A model generated the notes under the pieces. That model worked only from the letters and a program-made list of their open reading frames with translations, ran no database searches and was not told the origin of the DNA. Of a stretch of DNA of 6,227 bases, positions 1-5,219 are shown one piece after another (the stretch's first letter is position 1; every line of letters begins with the position of its first letter). The DNA comes from JBBRSC01 sp038245795 (GTDB lineage Bacteria > Actinomycetota > Acidimicrobiia > Acidimicrobiales > Microtrichaceae), in the NCBI GenBank assembly GCA_038245795.1, contig JBBRSC010000204.1, forward strand, positions 1 to 6,227, read 5' to 3'. A program made the translations under genes and the position numbers.

Positions 1-289
1 TGAACTGGTCGATGAAGTCGACTCGGTCGACCTTCGGCAGGAACGATGTCCACGGGAACTCGCCGAGCAGCGCCTCCCCCAATGCCACCGGGGCGTGCTC
101 GGCCATGTTCCGCAGCGCGCGCCCAGCCATCGCGTAGGCGTTCGCCCGCTGATCGTCACGGTCGACCAAGGTGAGGCGAAGGGCCGGCGCGCCTCGCCGC
201 CGCAAGAGGACGTCACCGTCATCGAGATCCCGCACGACGGTCTTGGGCTCACGCAGCAGCTCGGAAAAGGGGTGCTCGGTCACACGCAT
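1..289 (-). CDS. Antitoxin-like small protein (prevent-host-death type), 3' end cut by window edge
   Basis: Ninety-six codons are readable from the ATG at 289-287 to the left edge with no stop, so the gene continues outside the window. The protein begins MRVTEHPFSELLREPKTV, then an acidic turn (DLDDGD, residues 21-26), a basic LLRRRGAPALRLT strand (28-40) and a helical stretch. Near the end of the visible part is EFPWTSFLPKVDRVDF (77-92). The opening 'FSELLR-P' followed by an Arg-rich beta segment, and the later FPW-x2-FLP-x2-DR block, recall small actinobacterial proteins annotated as prevent-host-death antitoxins. If so, it would bind and neutralise a toxin encoded downstream, outside the window, and repress its own promoter. 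No partner is visible, so the role is by resemblance only. It is transcribed away from the metabolic cluster and probably unrelated to it. The ATG follows the -10 box by only 6 bases, which suggests a leaderless message. Confidence 0.6.
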   Translation of the reverse strand, partial: MRVTEHPFSELLREPKTVVRDLDDGDVLLRRRGAPALRLTLVDRDDQRANAYAMAGRALRNMAEHAPVALGEALLGEFPWTSFLPKVDRVDFIDQF

Positions 290-295
290 GCTTCA

Positions 296-323
296 ACTAT
301 ATCTGAACTACTTCAGTTGTCAC
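296..323 (-). promoter_or_regulatory. Probable leaderless promoter with internal inverted repeat, upstream of the antitoxin-like gene
   Basis: Read on the minus strand, GTGACA (323-318) and TATAGT (301-296) are separated by 16 bp and resemble -35 and -10 boxes. A start point 6-7 bases beyond the -10 would fall at about 289-290, on or next to the ATG, giving a message with no leader and no need for a ribosome binding site. This is a common arrangement in actinobacteria. The spacer holds an inverted repeat, TGAA-CTAC-TTCA (304-315 on the plus strand), placed where a repressor would block polymerase. Autorepression by the antitoxin is an inference. Confidence 0.5.
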
Positions 324-769
324 GCACGAAACTCCGCTGACGACTCGACCGCGGCCTGACTGCGTTCCCCGTGCCGATCCAAGCCAGCACGCCTCCATCA
401 ACCCCAGGCCGAATCATGGAGCCGATGACACTGGGCCAGGCGGCAACACAACCCGCGGCAGACCCGGCAGCCGGTTAACGGGCGAACCATCCGAGACCCC
501 GACCCGAAGACTGGCCTGGCCCCCGGATCACGTCAATCATGACAAGAGGCCGGCTATGTGCGGCTTCGGCACGGAGTGAGTCGCACATTCTGATCGGTCA
601 CGCAGTCCGTTGCGGGTCCCGGATCGAAGTGGACGGCGGTCTCGAGGGCCTAACGCAACGCCGAGACCGTGAGCCGCCGAAGCGGAGCGAATTGGCGAGC
701 CTGGCCGATAGCGTTCGGTGTTCAACGCACGACGTCACCTTTCAACCAGCCCATCGGTGCTGCATCTGA
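324..769. other. Intergenic stretch without a recognisable gene
   Basis: No reading frame here has a plausible start signal together with recognisable protein content. The short frames in 539-769 overlap one another on both strands, carry no domain I recognise and are rich in Arg, Ser and Cys, as expected of noncoding high-GC DNA. I see no tRNA, rRNA or repeat array. What is present: the upstream side of the antitoxin promoter, an interlocking pair of inverted repeats at 608-669, and a weak hairpin GCGTT-N8-AACGC at 711-728. The weak hairpin lies about 45 bases beyond the hydrolase stop and might help end that transcript, although it lacks a T-run. A decayed mobile element is possible but I cannot show it. 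Confidence 0.5.
608..669. other. Interlocking inverted repeats (possible H-type pseudoknot)
   Basis: CGTTGCG (608-614) pairs with CGCAACG (654-660), and CGGTCTCG (637-644) pairs with CGAGACCG (662-669). Both are perfect. The arms alternate (5'a, 5'b, 3'a, 3'b), which is the topology of a pseudoknot if transcribed. Repeats of this length occur by chance in high-GC DNA of this size, and no T-run follows, so neither a terminator nor a structured RNA is established. Confidence 0.25.
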
Positions 770-1531
770 TCAGCCCGGTATTTCGAGCCCCTTCCAAAAC
801 GCGGTGAGCCCGTCGGCCGCGAGGTCTGGAGCCGAGAGCATCCACCAATGCCCCTGATCGGCAAGCGGGTGCACCGTCGAGCCGTTTCGGTCTGCAACAG
901 CGGCGACGAGGTCTGTCGACACGTACTCGTCGGCTGTGGCATCGATGATCAGACTCGGCCGACCTTCGGCGGCTGCGAGGCGGTCACCGAGCTGGGCCAT
1001 GAACGGCTGCACCGCTGCTCGATAGAGCCCGAGGATGCAGCGACCCATGTCGGGGCCGAGCGCCTCCGCCATCGAGACTGCCACGTCGGTCGGCAGGCCG
1101 AGGCCTTGGTAGGCCGCGATTCGCTCGGCGACCGGCATCGAAACCATCGCGTCGATGATCTGCTCGCCGACTTCGGGGGTCTGCCATCCGGCAGCGGCGT
1201 CATGCCACCGGTAGTCGGGATGTACGAGTCCAGCCACGTCGACCGCCCACGAACGAATCGACTCGGGATACGCGGCAGCCACACCGAGGACGTGGCTGGC
1301 TCCCCAGTCGTGTCCGAGAAGATCAACGTCTCCGTCGAACTCGATGATCTCGCCGTGCAGCCAGTCGACGTACGCGGCGGGTGTCGGGTTCCAGTCAGGA
1401 TGGCTGGGCACTCCGAATCCGGGAGGCGAGACGGTGACGATGTCGTCGACTCCCCGCTCGGCCAACGCTGCGACGAGCTGACCCCAGATTGCATCGGTCT
1501 CAGGGTTTCCGTGAACGAGGACTTTGGTCAT
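770..1531 (-). CDS. Alpha/beta hydrolase with Asp nucleophile (epoxide hydrolase / haloalkane dehalogenase-like)
   Basis: A cytoplasmic 253-residue alpha/beta hydrolase with no signal peptide. The oxyanion-loop motif HGNPE is at residues 7-11, PPGFG at 36-40, and the nucleophile elbow G-H-D-W-G at 73-77, making Asp75 the nucleophile. A catalytic acid, probably Asp201, follows strand beta-7 (ATADEYV), and the His is His228 in DQGHWWM. An Asp rather than Ser nucleophile points to attack on an epoxide or C-halogen carbon through an alkyl-enzyme ester, as in epoxide hydrolases and haloalkane dehalogenases. The cap region (about 105-180) has LYRAA (Tyr170), like the cap segment carrying a ring-opening Tyr in epoxide hydrolases. 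Asn9 and Trp76 occupy positions that bind halide in some dehalogenases, so both activities stay open. The ATG is chosen because the core strand starts at once, as in short members of this group; no clear ribosome binding site precedes it. It lies 91 bases after the dehydrogenase stop on the same strand, so it is probably the second gene of that transcript. Confidence 0.85.
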   Translation of the reverse strand: MTKVLVHGNPETDAIWGQLVAALAERGVDDIVTVSPPGFGVPSHPDWNPTPAAYVDWLHGEIIEFDGDVDLLGHDWGASHVLGVAAAYPESIRSWAVDVAGLVHPDYRWHDAAAGWQTPEVGEQIIDAMVSMPVAERIAAYQGLGLPTDVAVSMAEALGPDMGRCILGLYRAAVQPFMAQLGDRLAAAEGRPSLIIDATADEYVSTDLVAAVADRNGSTVHPLADQGHWWMLSAPDLAADGLTAFWKGLEIPG

Positions 1532-1622
1532 GTGGCATCCGATCGTGGTGTTGTGGCGGTGTGCGTCGAGAGGTCGCCCCTGCGCCCACCGTCGTCATTC
1601 CTCTGGTCAACTGGGGTGCCGT

Positions 1623-2684
1623 TCACGGTGTCTTGGAGGTTGGGCTTGGAGTTGCGGATGGGTGGATCATGACCTTGATCTCGGTTGGATCGTTGGCGAG
1701 CGCATCGAAGGCCTCGGCGGTCGCGTCGAGTGGACGTTCGCTGGTGATCAGGTCCTGGAACCGTTCGGGCTGTTCCTGGAGGTGGCGCAACGCTGCGTGG
1801 AAGTCAGCGGGGCGATAGGCGAAGCTCGCGATCACGCTGACTTCGGCCGTCGTGAGCGTCAGCGGGTTCAGTTCGACAGGTTCATGACACGCGCCAGCGA
1901 GAACGAGACGGCTGTGGGGTGGAGCCTCCGCCAAGAGGGCCTGGACGACGGCGGGGCGGCCTACGCACTCGAAAACGGTGGCGACGACGGGATCGTCCTC
2001 GAGTAGTGGGGACATCGTGGAGGGTGTGTAGCCGACCTCGGACAGCAGCTCTGACAAGGATGCGCCGGGTTCATACACCTCGTCTGCGCCGAAGCGAAGC
2101 GCTGCCGCCCGGCGCTGCGCTGATGGTTCGACGGCGATGATCGGGTGGCGGTCGGCTGCTGACGCGACGGCGATGATCCCGAGCCCGATCGGCCCGGCCC
2201 CGACGACCACGATCGGTCCCGACGCAGCACCCAGCAGGAAGGCGTGGACAGCGACCGCCAAGGGTTCGCTCAGAGCGCCCAGCCGCGTGTCGACCCCGTC
2301 GGGAAGTCGGAACGTCCGCTCGGCATCGGCAACGGCCAGTTCGGCGAGCCCACCGGTGTGTGTGGGAGACAGACCGATGGTTACGGGCCCGTCGGCTCCG
2401 TGGGTGAACGGGATCGGGCTGACCTGGTCGCCGATGCGGAGATCGCTGTCGGTGTCCGGGCCGATCGCGACGACTTCGCCGGCGAACTCGTGGCCCGGCA
2501 CCAGTGAGATCGGCGGCGATTCCGGGTCGAGTTCGGCCAGACCGCGCAGCATGGTGCGGGCGTGAAGGTCGCTCCCACAGATTCCGGCGACGTGGGGCGC
2601 GATCAGCACCTGACCTTGTCCCGGCTCAGGTTCACCGACGTTCTCGACGGTGATCTCGCCGTTACTCATCACCACTGCTCGCAT
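1623..2684 (-). CDS. Zinc-type medium-chain alcohol dehydrogenase (butanediol/sorbitol dehydrogenase-like)
   Basis: A 353-residue medium-chain dehydrogenase, expected to interconvert a secondary alcohol and a ketone in the cytoplasm. The catalytic zinc ligands are visible: Cys36 in GICGSDLH (34-41), His65-Glu66 in GHEFAGEV (64-71), and Glu140 in LSEPLAVAVHA. The EPLAVAVHA block and GGLAEL (111-116) are typical of the 2,3-butanediol/sorbitol dehydrogenase branch, whose substrates are vicinal diols and hydroxyketones. The Rossmann motif is VGAGPIG (161-167), and an acidic residue after the second strand (AVEP, Glu185) favours NAD over NADP. Unusually, the lobe that normally carries four structural-zinc cysteines (about 90-110) has no cysteine, so only the catalytic zinc should be present. 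The start is supported by AAGGAG (2698-2693) eight bases upstream. It is the first gene of the minus-strand arm, transcribed from the shared divergent promoter, and its diol/acyloin chemistry fits the lyase on the other arm. The Pro/Ser/Thr tail looks disordered. Confidence 0.88.
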   Translation of the reverse strand: MRAVVMSNGEITVENVGEPEPGQGQVLIAPHVAGICGSDLHARTMLRGLAELDPESPPISLVPGHEFAGEVVAIGPDTDSDLRIGDQVSPIPFTHGADGPVTIGLSPTHTGGLAELAVADAERTFRLPDGVDTRLGALSEPLAVAVHAFLLGAASGPIVVVGAGPIGLGIIAVASAADRHPIIAVEPSAQRRAAALRFGADEVYEPGASLSELLSEVGYTPSTMSPLLEDDPVVATVFECVGRPAVVQALLAEAPPHSRLVLAGACHEPVELNPLTLTTAEVSVIASFAYRPADFHAALRHLQEQPERFQDLITSERPLDATAEAFDALANDPTEIKVMIHPSATPSPTSKTP

Positions 2685-2733
2685 TGGAAGGACTCCTTGA
2701 CTTCAGTTCGGGTGGCTTGACCAAAACGAGCCA

Positions 2734-2762
2734 TTGACTTGAGACTCAAGTATCACTACTTT
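2734..2762 (+). promoter_or_regulatory. Promoter of the lyase-TetR-SDR arm
   Basis: TTGACT (2734-2739) and TACTTT (2757-2762) are separated by exactly 17 bp, a good sigma-70-type arrangement. The predicted start is near 2769, giving a leader of about 44 bases before the ATG at 2813. The -35 box overlaps the left operator and the start point lies inside the right one, so a bound repressor should block initiation. Confidence 0.6.
2737..2756. promoter_or_regulatory. Operator copy 1 (palindrome ACTTGAG-A-CTCAAGT)
   Basis: Positions 2737-2751 form a perfect 15-bp palindrome with 7-bp arms. Positions 2740-2756 match the second operator at 15 of 17 bases, with the shared pattern TGAGAnTCAAGTnTCAC. 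It covers the plus promoter's -35 box and the minus promoter's -10 box. The probable ligand is the TetR protein encoded at 4528-5151 (inference). Confidence 0.65.
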
Positions 2763-2777
2763 GGTTGTGAGAGTCAA
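2749..2777 (-). promoter_or_regulatory. Promoter of the alcohol dehydrogenase-hydrolase arm
   Basis: On the minus strand TTGACT (2777-2772) and GATACT (2754-2749) are 17 bp apart. The predicted start is near 2742, giving a leader of about 57 bases before the ATG at 2684. The element overlaps the opposing promoter almost completely, so polymerase probably cannot occupy both at once. Confidence 0.55.
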
Positions 2778-2786
2778 GTCTCACAA
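2765..2786. promoter_or_regulatory. Operator copy 2 (TTGTGAGA-N6-TCTCACAA)
   Basis: Perfect 8-bp inverted arms at 2765-2772 and 2779-2786 flank a 6-bp centre, the size and form of a TetR-family operator. It repeats copy 1 at a 28-bp offset. It overlaps the plus-strand start point and the minus-strand -35 box. Confidence 0.7.
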
Positions 2787-2799
2787 TTGAATTAAGCGC

Positions 2800-2805
2800 G
2801 AGGAG
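2800..2805 (+). promoter_or_regulatory. Ribosome binding site deciding the lyase start
   Basis: GAGGAG lies 7 bases before the ATG at 2813 but only 4 before the in-frame GTG at 2810. The spacing favours the ATG, which removes one residue from the longest possible frame. Confidence 0.7.
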
Positions 2806-2812
2806 AATCGTG

Positions 2813-4531
2813 ATGGTTGAGGAAACGATGAACGGCGGCGAACTTGGAGCGTGGGCACTCGCCGAAGCCGGGGTGGACGTTGTGTTCGCTCTCCACGGTG
2901 GACATCTCGACTCGTTTCTGACCGGCTGTCGCCGGTTCGGGATCGAGCTCATCGATTGTCGACACGAGGCCGCCGCAGTGAACGCGGCCGACGGGTACGC
3001 GCGCACGACGGGAAGGATCGGGGTCGCCGCGGTGACGGCGGGACCCGGTCTGTTCAACGCCGTCGCGGGTATCTCCAACGCCTCAGCTGACTCGGTCGGG
3101 ATCATGGTGATCACGAGTTCACCTCCACTGGGCGAAATCGAGACCGGTGAGATGCAGGGTCGCCTCGATCAACTCGGTGTGGTCAAGCCGATCACGAAAT
3201 GGGCGCAGCGGGCATATTCCGCGAGCCGCGTGCCCGACCTCGTCGGCCTTGCCATCCGCCATGCCACCGGCGGCGTTCCTGGGCCCGTCGTGCTCGACGT
3301 GCCGATCGATGTGGCGTTCACCCCTGTTGCACCCGAGCGCGTCCCGCCCTTCGGTGCACCCGCAACGGCCGATCGACCGGTTCCCGCGTCGTCGGCCATC
3401 GACGCGGCGGTGGAGTTGCTCAACGGTGCGCAGCGTCCGGCGTTCATCGTCGGCGATGCCAGCCTCGCCGTCGACATTTCGGGAGCTCTCGAGCGTTTCG
3501 TCACCGCGACCGGGATCCCCGGCTACTCGACGACGCTGACCAAAGGGATGTTGCCCGGCAGTCATCCCCTCCACGGCGGTGGGCTCGCTTCGCTGGTCGC
3601 GCTCGTCAAGATCGGCGTCGAGCCGCCCGATGTCGTGATTCTGGTCGGTGCGACCGGCGGACTCCTGCTCGGCGGGCGCAACTTCGCAAACATGGTTGCG
3701 GGCGCCAAGGTGATCCAACTCCATCTCGATCCCGCCGAGATCGGGCGGCTCGGCCCCGTCGACGTGGGTGTCCTCGGCGATCTCGCCGCCGGGCTCGATG
3801 CCCTCGCTGAGCGGGCGGCCGTCCAAGACTGCGGCGAGTGGGCGACTCAAGCGGTCGGAATGAAGCACCTCGGCGACATGCTGTTCGAAGGCGCTGGCAT
3901 GGAGGACGACGGCATCCACCCGTATCGCGCCGCCAAAGAGATCGCCAGCCAGGTTCCGCCCGGGTCGATCCTCGTGCGCGATGGGGGTGAAGCGCCCGTT
4001 TGGTTCGATTGGGCGACGTCGCACCTCGACATCTACCAAAGCCTGGCCCTCGGCTATCAGGGCCATCTCGGGATCGGGCAGGGTTACGCCATCGGCGCGC
4101 AGCTCGCTCACCCGGACCGCCGCGTGATCCAGGTGACCGGTGATGGCGCCATCGGTTTCCACATCCAGGAATGGGACACCATGGTCCGCCACGAACTGCC
4201 AATCGTCACGATCGTGTTCAACAACGCATGCTGGGGAATGTCCATCCACGGTCAACACGCGGTCTACGGGGCCGACGGCGACGTGATCTCCCGACTCGCA
4301 GCGACTCGCTATGACCTGGTTGCCGAAGGATTCGGTGCGTTCGGCCAACACGTCACGACCGCTGACGAACTTGCCCCGGCGGTGGCTCGAGCGCTCGAGG
4401 CGGGGCGGCCTGCCGTGATCAACGCGGTGATCTCCCAGAGTGTCGTGCACCCAATCACCCCGGCCATGCTCGGCGATCTCGACGTCGACGACGAGATCGC
4501 CATCCCCTACTACGACAACATCCCGCGATGA
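2813..4531 (+). CDS. Thiamine-diphosphate carboligase/lyase, benzaldehyde lyase-like
   Basis: A 572-residue enzyme with the three-domain fold of the acetolactate synthase/pyruvate decarboxylase family. The N-terminal PYR domain carries the cofactor-activating Glu52 in RHEAAA (50-55), then DGYAR and TAGPG. The middle domain is at about 190-340, and the C-terminal PP domain has the Mg-ThDP motif GDG (443-445) through NN (470-471). Detailed resemblance is to benzaldehyde lyase, recalled from memory: NGGEL near the start, the LHGGH loop (27-31), PITKWA (126-131) and HIQEWDTMVRHELPI. His31 and Gln115 match active-site His and Gln of that enzyme. The loop differs from the GIVG-type sequence of 2-hydroxyacyl-CoA lyases, which makes that alternative less likely. 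The expected reaction is reversible cleavage of an alpha-hydroxyketone into two aldehydes or a close variant; the substrate is unknown. It is soluble and would act as a tetramer if like its family. It heads the plus-strand arm, and its stop overlaps the TetR start (ATGA). The start is ATG 2813, set by GAGGAG at 2800-2805. Confidence 0.88.
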   Translation: MVEETMNGGELGAWALAEAGVDVVFALHGGHLDSFLTGCRRFGIELIDCRHEAAAVNAADGYARTTGRIGVAAVTAGPGLFNAVAGISNASADSVGIMVITSSPPLGEIETGEMQGRLDQLGVVKPITKWAQRAYSASRVPDLVGLAIRHATGGVPGPVVLDVPIDVAFTPVAPERVPPFGAPATADRPVPASSAIDAAVELLNGAQRPAFIVGDASLAVDISGALERFVTATGIPGYSTTLTKGMLPGSHPLHGGGLASLVALVKIGVEPPDVVILVGATGGLLLGGRNFANMVAGAKVIQLHLDPAEIGRLGPVDVGVLGDLAAGLDALAERAAVQDCGEWATQAVGMKHLGDMLFEGAGMEDDGIHPYRAAKEIASQVPPGSILVRDGGEAPVWFDWATSHLDIYQSLALGYQGHLGIGQGYAIGAQLAHPDRRVIQVTGDGAIGFHIQEWDTMVRHELPIVTIVFNNACWGMSIHGQHAVYGADGDVISRLAATRYDLVAEGFGAFGQHVTTADELAPAVARALEAGRPAVINAVISQSVVHPITPAMLGDLDVDDEIAIPYYDNIPR

Positions 4532-5151
4532 CGTCGGCCGTTCCCGAAACCGACGCTCCCGCAACGGTGCCGATCGACGGCCGTCGCCTGCGCCGCGAGG
4601 AAAACGCTCGACGCCTCTACGACGCTGCCACAGAACTCTTCGCCACCGGCTCCTTCGACGAGTTGAGCGTCGACGACATCTGCGAACAAGCCGGCGTCGG
4701 GCGGGCCACCTTCTTCCGCATCTACGACACCAAGGCCGGCCTGCTCCGAGAGTTCAACCGACGCCTCACCGCCGACGCCAGATCGCGACTCGCGGCTGCC
4801 GAGACCGACGACGTTCGCGCACGGCTCGACATCGTTCGCCAAACGATCGTCGATGCCTGGAGCGCTGCGGGCACAGGCCACATCGGGATGGCTGTCGAGG
4901 CTCTGCGCGCCGGTTCGTTGAGCGGAATGCACGCACCCCACCCCGAGCTCTTCGACCTCGTCACCGAGATCATCGCCGATGCCGTAGACCGAGATGAGCT
5001 GGCCGCCACGGTCCCGGTGCGACTCGCTGCGTCGTTGGCAGTCGTGCACCTGTCCTCGGCCGTCGCCTACTCGCTGGCACGAGATGAGGTCGACATCGAC
5101 GAGTTGTCCAGAACGTTGCTCGACCAATGGCTCCGAGGAATGCAGCCATGA
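4528..5151 (+). CDS. TetR-family transcriptional regulator
   Basis: A 207-residue one-component regulator. After a disordered Pro/Ala-rich start (1-17) and a basic RRLRREENARR segment come the first helix (YDAATELFATGSFDELSV, 31-48) and the helix-turn-helix (about 49-66: DDICEQAGVGRATFFRIY), followed by DTKAGLLREF, the classic TetR pattern. The remaining helices form a ligand-binding and dimerisation domain with no family-specific motif, so the inducer cannot be predicted. Its ATG overlaps the lyase stop as ATGA, so it is translationally coupled to the lyase and has no promoter of its own. This arrangement gives negative feedback if it represses the divergent promoter. The twin palindromes at 2737-2786 are the most likely targets. 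Another regulator elsewhere in the genome cannot be excluded, but no other regulator gene lies in this cluster. Confidence 0.93.
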   Translation: MTSAVPETDAPATVPIDGRRLRREENARRLYDAATELFATGSFDELSVDDICEQAGVGRATFFRIYDTKAGLLREFNRRLTADARSRLAAAETDDVRARLDIVRQTIVDAWSAAGTGHIGMAVEALRAGSLSGMHAPHPELFDLVTEIIADAVDRDELAATVPVRLAASLAVVHLSSAVAYSLARDEVDIDELSRTLLDQWLRGMQP

Positions 5152-5219
5152 ACGCCGACTTACGCACGGGCTGCACTCGCAATGACTCACAATTGAGGCG
5201 AAGGAGAACGCAATCATGA
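5148..5219 (+). CDS. Possible 23-codon coupling ORF between TetR and SDR
   Basis: An ATG at 5148 overlaps the TetR stop as ATGA. The frame stays open for 23 codons and ends in a TGA that overlaps the SDR ATG, again as ATGA. GAGGAA (5135-5140) lies 7 bases upstream, a usable ribosome binding site. The product is short, basic (a run of four Arg) and resembles nothing I know. It may only pass ribosomes from one gene to the next, or may be chance, since 23 open codons in high-GC DNA is unremarkable. Confidence 0.25.
   Translation: MNADLRTGCTRNDSQLRRRRTQS
5186..5196 (+). promoter_or_regulatory. Partial operator shared with the lyase leader
   Basis: CTCACAATTGA here is identical to 2780-2790, which is the right arm of operator copy 2 plus four following bases. 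It sits 19 bases before the SDR start; the lyase copy sits 22 before its own. The bases that follow also align, through GCG to AGGAGAA. Only a half-operator is present and no convincing -35/-10 pair is visible, so its role is uncertain. Confidence 0.45.

Noticed and set aside
539..857. Several 62-76 codon frames in the gene-free stretch
   Set aside because: Mutually overlapping, Arg/Ser/Cys-rich, without ribosome binding sites or recognisable domains.
848..1672. A 274-codon plus-strand frame over the hydrolase
   Set aside because: Antisense shadow of the alpha/beta hydrolase, with no motif and an unlikely composition.
2697..2703. TTGACTT near the dehydrogenase start as a further operator half-site
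   Set aside because: It matches 2734-2740 over seven bases, but they include the dehydrogenase ribosome binding region and no paired arm is visible.
2810..2815. GTG at 2810 as the lyase start
   Set aside because: Only 4 bases from GAGGAG; the ATG at 2813 has normal spacing and costs one residue.
3119..4564. A 481-codon open frame antisense to the lyase gene
   Set aside because: It lies opposite an unmistakable ThDP enzyme, has no recognisable domain and is explained by the lack of stops on the complement of high-GC coding DNA.
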